From Fluviispira sanaruensis (lineage in GTDB: Bacteria > Bdellovibrionota_B > Oligoflexia > Silvanigrellales > Silvanigrellaceae): 64,000 nt of DNA. Under the pieces are notes generated by a model. It saw only the letters and a list, made by a program, of their open reading frames with translations. It made no database searches and was not told the DNA's origin. Positions 16,841 through 24,949 of the stretch are shown in pieces. Position numbers and translations under genes: made by a program. The first letter of the stretch is position 1. The number at the start of each line of letters is the position of its first letter. The DNA is taken from positions 423,501 to 487,500 of the forward strand of contig NZ_AP019368.1 of the NCBI RefSeq assembly GCF_004295685.1, in the 5' to 3' direction.

Positions 16841-17839
16841 ATGTTGATAGATTTTCATGTTCATTTAGCTGGATCTGGATGTGCACAATCAGGAATAATT
16901 TTAGGAAAATCTTTTGAAAAAAGGCCTACTTTTCGGTATTTAAAATACTCGCAAAAAATATCGAATGAGCAAATGTTAACAGATATTGACTTAATTTGGA
17001 TTAAGCGAATTTCAGATCTTATCAAAAATTCAGGCTGTATTAGCAGAGCTGCGGTGCTTTGCTTTGATTCTGTTTATTTGGAAAATGGTGAGCAAAAACT
17101 TGAACTAAGTCAGCTTTATGTACCAAATAGCTGGGGCTTTTTTGCCGCACAAAAATTTAGTGAATCTTTTTTATTGGGAGCATCTATTCATCCTTATCGC
17201 AAGGATTTCTTAAATGAATTGGAAAAGTGCATAGAAAATAATGTGTTTTTGCTCAAGTGGCTTCCTTCTGTCATGGGTATAGATCCTGAAAATAAAAAAT
17301 GTCTGGCTTTTTATGATTCTTTGCGTGCGGCAAAAATCCCTTTGCTTTCTCACGTTGATCGGGAGTTTACTTTTGCTGAGCCCGTATCGGGGTGGCTAAA
17401 ATTCAATCATCTCAAAAAATTAAAAACAGCACTTGATATGGGAGTGACTGTTATAGCAGCGCATGCTGGAACACCTTCACAAATCGAGCTTGCAGAAGAA
17501 TACGCAAGAAAATATGAAAATTTCTATTTGGACACATCGGGGCTTTTTAACCCAACACGGGTGCGCTCAGCAATCCGCTTATTTCGTTTAGCGCAAAAAA
17601 GTGTGCTAAAAGAGCGCCTTTTGTTTGGTACAGATTGGCCTGTGCCGGCTTTTCCTCTTCTGTTGATCGATAAAACGGGGATCGCTCTTTATAAAGAGAT
17701 CTCGAAAATTGCAAATCCATTTCTACGTGATCTGCGCGTAAAAGAATTTTTTGGCTTTAATATCGATGAGTTCAAAAAAAATCAAGAAAGGCTGTTGACA
17801 TTGCTTGATAGGTCGCATACTGAAGAAGTCCTAACTTGA
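16841..17839 (+). CDS. Amidohydrolase-family metal-dependent hydrolase (TIM barrel)
   Basis: A 332-residue protein with the metal-binding start FHVHLAG (H-x-H), a mid-barrel AHAG-type strand end (VIAAHAGTPSQIE), a strand ending YLDTSGL, and the final LLFGTDWPVP with the conserved Asp. These are the signatures of amidohydrolase-2 type enzymes. The start ATG follows AGGA. It is the third gene of a run with 15117 and 16148. The substrate is unknown. A promoter for the downstream tRNA lies inside its 3' end. Confidence 0.8.
   Translation: MLIDFHVHLAGSGCAQSGIILGKSFEKRPTFRYLKYSQKISNEQMLTDIDLIWIKRISDLIKNSGCISRAAVLCFDSVYLENGEQKLELSQLYVPNSWGFFAAQKFSESFLLGASIHPYRKDFLNELEKCIENNVFLLKWLPSVMGIDPENKKCLAFYDSLRAAKIPLLSHVDREFTFAEPVSGWLKFNHLKKLKTALDMGVTVIAAHAGTPSQIELAEEYARKYENFYLDTSGLFNPTRVRSAIRLFRLAQKSVLKERLLFGTDWPVPAFPLLLIDKTGIALYKEISKIANPFLRDLRVKEFFGFNIDEFKKNQERLLTLLDRSHTEEVLT
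17795..17823 (+). promoter_or_regulatory. Likely promoter for the tRNA-Val pair
   Basis: TTGACA at 17795-17800, a 17-base spacer and TACTGA at 17818-17823, inside the end of the amidohydrolase gene. The expected transcription start is about 20 bases before the first tRNA. Confidence 0.4.
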
Positions 17840-17850
17840 ATGTTCTGCAC

Positions 17851-17927
17851 GGGTGCTTAGCTCAGTTGGTTAGAGCGTCGCCCTTACAAGGCGAGGGTCT
17901 GGGGTTCGAGTCCCTAAGCACCCACCA
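17851..17927 (+). tRNA. tRNA-Val (anticodon UAC), copy 1
   Basis: A 77-base cloverleaf including encoded CCA. The acceptor stem GGGTGCT pairs with AGCACCC, the D stem is GCTC/GAGC, the anticodon stem TCGCC/GGCGA encloses loop CTTACAA with anticodon TAC, and the T arm is TGGGG-TTCGAGT-CCCTA. Confidence 0.96.
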
Positions 17928-17988
17928 TTTTTTAATGGGTTCCGTGGCAGATATTTTTCTTCTTAGAGCTAAGAAGTTTATCAAGTTT

Positions 17989-18065
17989 GGGTGCTTAGCT
18001 CAGTTGGTTAGAGCGTCGCCCTTACAAGGCGAGGGTCTGGGGTTCGAGTCCCTAAGCACCCACCA
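17989..18065 (+). tRNA. tRNA-Val (anticodon UAC), copy 2
   Basis: Identical over all 77 bases to the copy at 17851 and starting exactly 138 bases later. The spacer holds an inverted repeat, CTTCTT-AGAGCT-AAGAAG. Both copies are followed by the same ATTTTTTA, which points to a recent tandem duplication. Confidence 0.96.
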
Positions 18066-18280
18066 TTTTTTACTTCCGAATCTATCTGCAAATAATTCCG
18101 TAACTTAAAACAAAAAATTCAACATATATATCGACTTAAAATATAATGTTTTTCTCATAGCTGGCGATAGTAATTTTTAGACTGCTGCATTATGAAGAAA
18201 TGGTCCCAATCGTGCGGGGAAGATTAAATTTGCAAAAAAATAAAAAAAATTTGCAAAACGGAAAAGATGAAGGAAGCGGT

Positions 18281-19630
18281 ATGTCTGTTGAACAGCTTTT
18301 TAGGATTAATGGCGGGAGAAAACTTTCTGGTGGAAAGGTTTCTATTGCAGGAAGTAGCAATCAAGTCACTAAATGCATTATCGCAGCTCTTCTAACGAAC
18401 GAACATATTCTTATTAAAAATGCGCCAGCAGTGAACGAACGTAAAATTGCAGAAGAGTTATTCGCATTTTTGGGTGGGAGAGTTGAATATCTCGATGAGC
18501 ATACCATTCGACTTTGTGCAAATGAAGTCATGAAAAATTCAATATCTAGGAAAATATGCCAAAAAAATCGAATTTCTATTTTAGCTGTGGGCCCACTTCT
18601 TCATCGCTTTGGCAAAGCATATATTTATGCTGCTTTAGGTGGTGATAAAATCGGTAAAAGACCCGTTGATTTTCACATCAATGGACTGATTGAAATGGGT
18701 GCTCATGTTGAGTTAGACGACAATCTTTATCATATCTCTGTAGATGAAAATGGTTTGCGGGGTGCTCACATCGTCTTGCCTTTTCCGAGCGTCATGACGA
18801 CTGAAAATTTAATTATTGCTGCGACCCTCGCAAAAGGCAGAACAGTCATAGAAAATGCGGCCATTGAACCTGAGGTGATTGAACTCGTAAAAATGCTGCA
18901 AAAAATGGGTGCAGACATTACGATGAATGCAAATAGAACTTATATTATTCAAGGGGTAGATAAACTAAAAGGCTGTGAATTGCGCATTATGCCGGATCGC
19001 AATCAAGCCGTGAGTTTTGCCTGTGCTGCTTTGGCAACAGGCGGGAATGTTTTATTGGAAAAAATTCCCCACGATCCACTCTACAGTTTTTTAAATTATA
19101 TACAGAGGATGGGAGCTGAATTTAGAGTGAATTCGGAAGGGATTTTTGTCTCCAGTCCGAAAGGAAAAAGGCTCAAACAGAGTCATATAGAAGTTGAAGT
19201 TCATCCTGGCTTTATGACGGATTGGCAACAACCTTTCATGGTTTTATTTACGCAAGCAGATGGCATAAGTATTTTACACGAAACAATCTTTGAAGATCGC
19301 TTGGGATATACTCATTTTCTCAATAGTATGGGAGCGAATATCAATCTTTTTTCGACTTGTTTAGGTGAAGCTCCCTGTCGATTTAAACATAAAAACCATA
19401 CTCATTCGGCTATTATTCACGGACCGACTCCTCTAAAAGGCGGTAATTTTAGAATGCCTACAGATATTCGGGCGGGAATGTGTCTCGTCATTGCTGGCCT
19501 TGTTGGCAGCGGACCGACTATTTTGTCAAATATACAAGAATTACAAAGAAAATATGATAATATTGTTGAAAAATTAAATCAAATGGGAGCTGATGTCTCA
19601 ATTATTCAAGGCACACTCACATCTGTTTAA
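18281..19630 (+). CDS. MurA-like enolpyruvyl transferase with altered active-site residues
   Basis: A 449-residue protein of the UDP-N-acetylglucosamine 1-carboxyvinyltransferase family, which in its standard form makes the first committed peptidoglycan precursor. The ATG at 18281 is preceded by AAGGAAG; an earlier ATG at 18200 would add 27 residues. Against E. coli MurA it keeps Arg91 (NRISIL), Arg120 (GKRPVD), Asp305 (MTDWQ), Arg331 (FEDRLG) and Arg397 (DIRAG). But Lys22 of GAKNAAL is Ser (GSSNQVT, S26 here), and Cys115 is Asp (LGGDKIG). C115D is known to give fosfomycin-insensitive MurA. A ~20-residue insert ([19 protein letters not shown]) precedes the last strand set. It may be a paralog with another role. 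Confidence 0.85.
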   Translation: MSVEQLFRINGGRKLSGGKVSIAGSSNQVTKCIIAALLTNEHILIKNAPAVNERKIAEELFAFLGGRVEYLDEHTIRLCANEVMKNSISRKICQKNRISILAVGPLLHRFGKAYIYAALGGDKIGKRPVDFHINGLIEMGAHVELDDNLYHISVDENGLRGAHIVLPFPSVMTTENLIIAATLAKGRTVIENAAIEPEVIELVKMLQKMGADITMNANRTYIIQGVDKLKGCELRIMPDRNQAVSFACAALATGGNVLLEKIPHDPLYSFLNYIQRMGAEFRVNSEGIFVSSPKGKRLKQSHIEVEVHPGFMTDWQQPFMVLFTQADGISILHETIFEDRLGYTHFLNSMGANINLFSTCLGEAPCRFKHKNHTHSAIIHGPTPLKGGNFRMPTDIRAGMCLVIAGLVGSGPTILSNIQELQRKYDNIVEKLNQMGADVSIIQGTLTSV

Positions 19631-19633
19631 TTC

Positions 19634-19945
19634 TTATTTATTCTTGTCTTTGTCTGCCGCTCTCTTAATGATTCTGACACCTTTTTTTTCAGGTTTTGTC
19701 TTTATTTCATTTTCAGGAGAGTTTTGTAACAGTTCTTTTGCAACACTCGTCGAATTGACTGTGCTTTGAGCGGCAGCGTTGGTCTCTTGTTTAATTTTTT
19801 GATAAACTTCTTCTCTATGAACAACAGTTGACCTGTCCGCTTCTATGCCCAGGCGAACTTGTTTCCCTTTAATGGCCATAACGATAATTTTAATATTATC
19901 TCCAATGGCTATGACGTCTCCAACCTTCCGAGTCAATACCAGCAC
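19634..19945 (-). CDS. csrA: Carbon storage regulator CsrA with long C-terminal tail
   Basis: An RNA-binding translational regulator that recognises GGA in hairpin loops near ribosome sites. The first ~60 residues match the family: MLVLTRKVGDVIAIGDNIKI, VRLGIEADRSTVVHREEVYQ. The remaining ~40 residues are an extra tail rich in Asn, Lys and Glu, ending in a basic stretch (KPEKKGVRIIKRAADKDKNK); most CsrA proteins stop near 60-70. The start is GTG at 19945 with GGAGGG nine bases upstream. It is convergent with the MurA-like gene (4-base gap). A likely target, the flagellin start, is in this window at 50492-50516. Confidence 0.95.
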   Translation of the reverse strand: MLVLTRKVGDVIAIGDNIKIIVMAIKGKQVRLGIEADRSTVVHREEVYQKIKQETNAAAQSTVNSTSVAKELLQNSPENEIKTKPEKKGVRIIKRAADKDKNK

Positions 19946-20218
19946 GATGCAGACCCTCCATGGCCAGCCAAGCTCTCTTATTGCGAGTCTTGTATGTTTT
20001 ATTAAAGCTATTATAACGTATCCGATCTTTCTAGGGATGTCGAAATGTGAGGTATGTGCTATTCTTTTGTCGCAAGATCGGCAAAAAAGGGAGAAAGCAT
20101 TGCTTTATGCTGGTGCTTACAATTTCTTTTATCTGTGTTAGTGAGTAGAGATAAGATAATGTTTGTGAGGGATCTCTCCAAACTGATTTCTAATTTTGTC
20201 TGATTTAGGGAGTCGAAC

Positions 20219-21022
20219 GTGATCCGTCTATTACGCAATACTTTTCAGAATAATGAACCTTCTAAAACAGAAATAATCAATCCTAAAAGAAGTTCAGCAA
20301 ATAGTCTTTTTGAAGAGACTTCTTATCGTGCGATACGGGTGGCACAAAGAAGAAAATGGACTTTAATAGGTTCTATTTTATTTGTATTTATAGCTGGTAT
20401 TACTTTTTTAGTTTATAATAATATAGTAAAAAATAGAGAAGGTAAGCTCGCTGCTGAATTCGCCTCGATTGATTCCATTTATAATCTAGAAAATATGGCT
20501 TTTCAGAAACTTGCCAATGCTGCAAAAGAACATTTACCAAAAGATCAAATGCCTGATAACACAAATAGTATGAATTTATTTGCACAATTTGCCAAAGATC
20601 ATCCAACAGAACCGAGTGGGTGGCAAGCTGCTGTGCGCGCTGCAAGTTATTTTATTACTAAGGGACAAAATAATAAAGCAAAAGAAGTGCTAGAGCCAAT
20701 TGAAAATAATTTAAATAAATATCCTTTAGTCGAAATTCGTGTGCGCACTGCTTTGGCCACTATTTATGCAGCCGAACAAAATAATTCAAAAGCGCTCGAA
20801 GAATTAAAATTAGTTGAAGACATTCCTGCAAATCCAATGCCAAATCAAGCACGTTTTTTGCAAGGACAAATCTTATTTTTAGCTGGAAATAAGCAAGAAG
20901 CTCAAAAAATATTTAGTCAAATTATATCTACTAAAAGTGAAACAACTCCTCCAGAAATGTCTACTCAAGCATCCCAGATACAACAGCAAGCAAGAATTTG
21001 GTTGAATTATTTAGATATTTAA
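20219..21022 (+). CDS. YfgM-like membrane-anchored TPR protein
   Basis: The GTG at 20219 follows AGGGAG. There is a ~48-residue cytoplasmic N-terminus, one membrane segment (WTLIGSILFVFIAGITFLVY), and a periplasmic domain of TPR-type helices (FAKDHPTEPSGWQAAVRAAS, LATIYAAEQNNSKALEELKL, GQILFLAGNKQEAQKIFSQI). This matches YfgM, a SecYEG-associated partner of periplasmic chaperones. The next gene, 23 bases on, is a BamB-like propeller, the same order as yfgM-bamB in E. coli, which supports the call. Sequence similarity to E. coli YfgM itself is only in layout. Confidence 0.72.
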   Translation: MIRLLRNTFQNNEPSKTEIINPKRSSANSLFEETSYRAIRVAQRRKWTLIGSILFVFIAGITFLVYNNIVKNREGKLAAEFASIDSIYNLENMAFQKLANAAKEHLPKDQMPDNTNSMNLFAQFAKDHPTEPSGWQAAVRAASYFITKGQNNKAKEVLEPIENNLNKYPLVEIRVRTALATIYAAEQNNSKALEELKLVEDIPANPMPNQARFLQGQILFLAGNKQEAQKIFSQIISTKSETTPPEMSTQASQIQQQARIWLNYLDI

Positions 21023-21045
21023 CCAAATTGTAGTAGGATTTTTTA

Positions 21046-22518
21046 ATGAAATTTTTTAATATTTGTTACTTAAGTGTGTTTTGGGGTGTGAGTGCAAGTG
21101 CCATTCAATTTCCTGAAATCAAGATTGTAAAATCTCGTCCAGAAATTTTCGAAGTGATTGGTGCTTATCCTCCAGGACAATGGAACTCTCCATCGGTTTT
21201 ATCTACTGTGGTTATGCCGAATAAAAGAACTTTTTCTCAATTTGGCGGATTGACTCCTGAAAATACTTTTTCTTTAGAAAACCAATTGGAGTTAAGAAAA
21301 AAAGCGAATCAATCTTTTTTAGGAATCGTAAATAAAACGGTTCCGCTTATCCCCCGTCCTGTTTGCGGAGCTTCGCCAGAAACCAATACTTTAAATTGTT
21401 TTGATTTAAATAAATATGGCCATTATATGGCAAGTTTTCCTATACCTGGAGCACTTTCTACGACTCCTATTTTTTATGACAATGCCTGGCTATTCGGAAC
21501 GGCAAAAGGATTTCTTTTTAAAGTCGAAGCAGATCCTAGCAATGCGTATCTACCAAAGCTTGGTAAAGACAATATTTACTTTTGGGGAACGTATGCGAGA
21601 AAAATAATGTCCGAGTTTAGACCTAAACCTGTCTATACAGAAGATGGAAAGATCACTGGTGCTAAACCAAATAAAATAGCTGCTTTGCCACAAGGTATGA
21701 AATGGGTTTTCCCTTATTCTTCCGAATCGGTTGGAACTCCTGTCGTTAAAAATGGTTATGTTTATGCATTTTCCGCTTCGGAATATTTACAAGCGATTGA
21801 TTGGCAAACTGGAAAGTTAGCATGGGCGACTCGTCTCGCTCCCGATTCGAATTTACGTATGAGCAGCAATTCTCTTTTAGTCACATCGTCCGAAGTAATT
21901 GTGGGGACAGAGCTTGGGACAGTTTTATTTTTAAATCCAAAATCAGGTTCTATTTATTGGTCTTGGAAAATTCCATCTGCAAACGAAGAGCAAAGAGCTT
22001 TGACTCAATTGCCTGCTGGACCTGATCGCTTTTCTGCTGTCGTTGCTTTGCCACTTCTTTATAAAAGAAATGTCATCGTATCGAATGCAGAAAGTATGAC
22101 GCAAAATCTCTCACTCGATTCTCGGGCTGCTATTTGGAGTTATCCTGTGGGGGCTGTCGCACAAGCTAAACTTTATGCGGACAATGTCATTATTGGTTCG
22201 TCTTCAGGTAAAGTGATTAGCTTAAATACAACTTCAGGTAAGGAAAACTGGACAACTCAACTTTTAAAAGATGCGTCGCCCATTGCAAGCATTTTTTTGA
22301 GCCGTTCTGGAGCGCTTTTCGCGGCCTCTTATAAGGGACAAGTTTTTATGCTTGACCCCAAAACTGGAAAGATACTTGCCGAAAATTTACCTATTGGTGA
22401 TGTAAATGGAGAGTTTTTTGCTGGGTATGACAATGCCGAAGCCTGTTTGAGTTTTGCTCAAGAGGGATTTCGTTGCTTTTATGCTAAGATATCCAAGGAT
22501 CAACTTTCTGGTTCATAA
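21046..22518 (+). CDS. BamB-like PQQ-repeat beta-propeller protein
   Basis: A 490-residue secreted protein with a signal peptide (FFNICYLSVFWGVSASA). The body has PQQ/quinoprotein-type blade motifs: VYAFSASEYLQAIDWQTGKL, VIVGTELGTVLFLNPKSGSI, VIIGSSSGKVISLNTTSGKE, FAASYKGQVFMLDPKTGKIL. BamB helps outer-membrane protein assembly at the Bam complex. No lipobox is evident, unlike E. coli BamB, and it is about 100 residues longer with a ~115-residue N-terminal region. The yfgM-like gene just upstream supports a Bam/Sec role. It has no quinone-enzyme catalytic motif. Confidence 0.75.
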   Translation: MKFFNICYLSVFWGVSASAIQFPEIKIVKSRPEIFEVIGAYPPGQWNSPSVLSTVVMPNKRTFSQFGGLTPENTFSLENQLELRKKANQSFLGIVNKTVPLIPRPVCGASPETNTLNCFDLNKYGHYMASFPIPGALSTTPIFYDNAWLFGTAKGFLFKVEADPSNAYLPKLGKDNIYFWGTYARKIMSEFRPKPVYTEDGKITGAKPNKIAALPQGMKWVFPYSSESVGTPVVKNGYVYAFSASEYLQAIDWQTGKLAWATRLAPDSNLRMSSNSLLVTSSEVIVGTELGTVLFLNPKSGSIYWSWKIPSANEEQRALTQLPAGPDRFSAVVALPLLYKRNVIVSNAESMTQNLSLDSRAAIWSYPVGAVAQAKLYADNVIIGSSSGKVISLNTTSGKENWTTQLLKDASPIASIFLSRSGALFAASYKGQVFMLDPKTGKILAENLPIGDVNGEFFAGYDNAEACLSFAQEGFRCFYAKISKDQLSGS

Positions 22519-22528
22519 ATTTTAGATA

Positions 22529-23098
22529 GTGAAAAAAATGCATAAAATAAAAAAGCTTAAATTTTCTACAAATATTATTTTTTCTACAAAAAAATTTAAG
22601 AAAATATTAAAGTCCCGTGATGGCAAGTATCTTGAACAAAAAGAAGTCGTTAAAATATCTGTGGATATGAATGATATTAAGCATAGACTAAAATTTATTC
22701 TCTCTCTTCTTTGTGACTTTTCCACTGAAGTGTCTATTCGTTTTTGTGACAGTGAAGAAATGTTATCGATTAACTCCCAATTTAGAGGAAAGCTTTACCC
22801 GACAGATGTCTTAAGTTTTCCTGCTCTAGATTCTGATCCAGCTTCGGGCTTTGACTATTTAGGTGATATTCTTATTTGTCTACCTGTTTGCTTTAATCAG
22901 GCAAAACGTGCACGTATGACTCTTTCTGAAGAATTAGAAAGAATGATAATTCATGGTATTATTCATTTAAAGGGATTTGATCATGAACGGAATGAACATG
23001 CTTGGAAAGTTATGTCGCATGTAGAAAAAATTATAAAAAAGGAAGTTATTTTAGCAATGGGAAAAGCAAACTGGTGTCATGCTGATCTTATAAAATAA
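22529..23098 (+). CDS. ybeY: Endoribonuclease YbeY (rRNA maturation factor)
   Basis: A metal-dependent RNase for 16S 3'-end processing and ribosome quality control. The signature HGIIHLKGFDHE (H-x3-H-x5-H) is near residue 141, preceded by YPTDVLSFP and GDILIC as usual. The start is taken as GTG at 22529; an ATG at 22538 is equally possible, and both lack a strong ribosome site. The N-terminal ~40 residues are Lys-rich and not part of the family core. It lies 10 bases after the BamB-like gene and 14 bases before a CorC-type gene, as ybeY-ybeX in many bacteria. Confidence 0.93.
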   Translation: MKKMHKIKKLKFSTNIIFSTKKFKKILKSRDGKYLEQKEVVKISVDMNDIKHRLKFILSLLCDFSTEVSIRFCDSEEMLSINSQFRGKLYPTDVLSFPALDSDPASGFDYLGDILICLPVCFNQAKRARMTLSEELERMIIHGIIHLKGFDHERNEHAWKVMSHVEKIIKKEVILAMGKANWCHADLIK

Positions 23099-23112
23099 AA
23101 GGAGACCCTGAA

Positions 23113-24408
23113 TTGGAATCATTGTTGATTGGTCTCTTGATTGTATTTATCAGTTTAAGTCTTTCTGCATTCTTTTCTATGACAGAAACTGCTGCTACAA
23201 GTATTTCTAACTTAAAAGCAAAGCATATGTATGAGTCTGGGCAGAAATCATCTCAGATTTTAAAACTATGGTTGAACACACCAAATCGGGTCTTAGCTGC
23301 TCTTTTAATCGGAAACAATCTCGCAAATATTTTTGCCTCCGTTTTTGTTGATGATATTATCCGTAAACATTTTGGCTCATCTTCTATTTTTGTAGTCACT
23401 GCAGTCATGACAATAATCATTGTTTTATTTGCAGAAATTATTCCTAAAACATTTGCAAAAGCCAATGCGGTAAAAATAGTCGTTCCAGCTTTAAAAGTAT
23501 TTAAAATATTTTATCTTATATTACTTCCTGTAACTTTATTGATGACTTTTGTAAGCAATTATATTGGATCATTATTTTCACGAAAAAATAAATTGTCGAA
23601 TGATCCTCAAATCACCGAAGAAGAACTCGAATTTTTAATAAATGTAGGTGAAAAAGAAGGAGTCATTGCTGAACAAAAACATGATATGCTTTCTGGTATT
23701 TTTGAATTAGGTGACACAGTGGTGCGTGAGATTATGGTTCATAGAATCGATTTAACCGCAGTCTCTCAATCCATGAAAATTGTCGATGTGATCGATAAAT
23801 TTAAAGAAACGGGTCTATCACGCATACCTGTATATGAAGATAAAATTGACAATATTATTGGAACAATTCATGCAAAAGATGCGCTTTTTTTCTTAAAAAA
23901 GCATCAACATGAATCTTCACGACTCGATGCAAATGTGTCTGAAATTCGACGTGAAGTGATGTTTATACCTGAAACAAAAGCAGTCGATCATCTTTTTCAA
24001 GAGATGAAAAGACATAAACAACATATGGCTATTGTACTAGATGAATATGGTGGAACGAGCGGTATTGTTACAATGGAAGATATTTTTGAAGAAATATTCG
24101 GTGAAGTGCGAGATGAATTTGACAACGAAGAAGATGCAATTAGGCCTACACAAGTTGCCAATCAATTTTTAGTAGAATGTAAAATACATATTGATGACTT
24201 CTGTGACTTTTTCGATATAAAAGTTGCAGACTTAATAAAGGGAAATGATAACCAAGAATTTGATACTTTAGCAGGACTTATCTTACATCATTTTGGACAA
24301 ATTCCAAAATCAGGGGATAAATTAACAATCAACAATGTGATAATGGAAGTTGTTGAGGTCAGCAAAAGAAGAGTTCGCCGAGTCGTTGTGCGATTGAGCA
24401 ATGCTTAA
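23113..24408 (+). CDS. HlyC/CorC-type (CNNM) transporter with CBS domain pair
   Basis: A 431-residue membrane protein, probably linked to magnesium/cobalt efflux. The N-terminal DUF21 region (1-~185) has about four hydrophobic segments (LIGLLIVFISLSLSAFFSM, FVVTAVMTIIIVLFAEIIPK). It is followed by two CBS domains (VREIMVHRIDLTAV ... MAIVLDEYGGTSGIVTMEDI) and the C-terminal CorC_HlyC domain (FDTLAGLILHHFGQIPKSGD). It starts with TTG at 23113 after AAAGGAG. It follows ybeY as ybeX/corC does in many genomes. Confidence 0.9.
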   Translation: MESLLIGLLIVFISLSLSAFFSMTETAATSISNLKAKHMYESGQKSSQILKLWLNTPNRVLAALLIGNNLANIFASVFVDDIIRKHFGSSSIFVVTAVMTIIIVLFAEIIPKTFAKANAVKIVVPALKVFKIFYLILLPVTLLMTFVSNYIGSLFSRKNKLSNDPQITEEELEFLINVGEKEGVIAEQKHDMLSGIFELGDTVVREIMVHRIDLTAVSQSMKIVDVIDKFKETGLSRIPVYEDKIDNIIGTIHAKDALFFLKKHQHESSRLDANVSEIRREVMFIPETKAVDHLFQEMKRHKQHMAIVLDEYGGTSGIVTMEDIFEEIFGEVRDEFDNEEDAIRPTQVANQFLVECKIHIDDFCDFFDIKVADLIKGNDNQEFDTLAGLILHHFGQIPKSGDKLTINNVIMEVVEVSKRRVRRVVVRLSNA

Positions 24409-24435
24409 AAAACTCTTTGCAAAAGAATTTAAGAA

Positions 24436-24777
24436 TCACTCATCCTCATCTTCATCTAAATCATCGTCGTCTTCGTCATCGAGATCATCGTCATCGTAAA
24501 AGTCGTCGTCTTCATCATCTAAATCATCGTCATCTTCGTCTTCATCATCATAATATTCATCATCTTCGTCTTCATCATCATAATAATCGTCATCGTCATC
24601 GTCGCCGTAGTCATCATCATCGTCATCGAAATCATCGTCATCATCTTCGTCATCATCGTCTTCGTCATAGAAATCGTCATCATCTTCTTCGTCTTCGTCG
24701 TCAGATTTTGCCATTTCGATTGATTGATTTACTTGATGAAGTAATTTTTCATCAATAGTGTCAGCATTTAGAACCAT
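24436..24777 (-). CDS. Extremely acidic Asp/Glu-rich protein (113 aa)
   Basis: The ATG at 24777 has a full GGAGG five bases upstream, which argues that this is a real gene and not just a repeat. About 25 ordinary residues (VLNADTIDEKLLHQVNQSIE) form a likely helix. The rest is almost only Asp and Glu with scattered Tyr, Phe, Leu and Gly, so the net charge is strongly negative and the tail should be disordered. The DNA is a run of GAT/GAC/GAA codons with a three-base rhythm. Acidic tails of this type occur in RNA polymerase delta subunits and nucleic-acid mimics, but no family is recognised. It lies downstream of dnaX on the same strand. Confidence 0.72.
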   Translation of the reverse strand: MVLNADTIDEKLLHQVNQSIEMAKSDDEDEEDDDDFYDEDDDDEDDDDDFDDDDDDYGDDDDDDYYDDEDEDDEYYDDEDEDDDDLDDEDDDFYDDDDLDDEDDDDLDEDEDE

Positions 24778-24949
24778 CAGAACCTCCAGAAATAAACCTT
24801 AATTTAGCGGAACTTATATATACTTCTTTTTAAAAATCGGTAATGAGATTGCCTCTGTCATATACCAGTAAAAAATGTAACCAAATCTTTTTTCTGAGTG
24901 CAAGAACAGAATTGACTTTTGTGCTCTTTTTTTAAAAAATTGCACAAAT

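Noticed and set aside
17836..18108. An open frame across the two tRNA-Val genes
   Set aside because: Its sequence simply repeats the translation of the two identical tRNA genes.
24436..24720. Short regular repeats that might suggest a CRISPR or satellite array
   Set aside because: They are codon-level repeats of Asp and Glu in frame; no repeat-spacer pattern is present.
24417..24758. An open His/Arg-rich frame on the plus strand
   Set aside because: It is the mirror of the acidic protein's GAT/GAC repeats, has no ribosome site, and a poly-His/Arg product is implausible.
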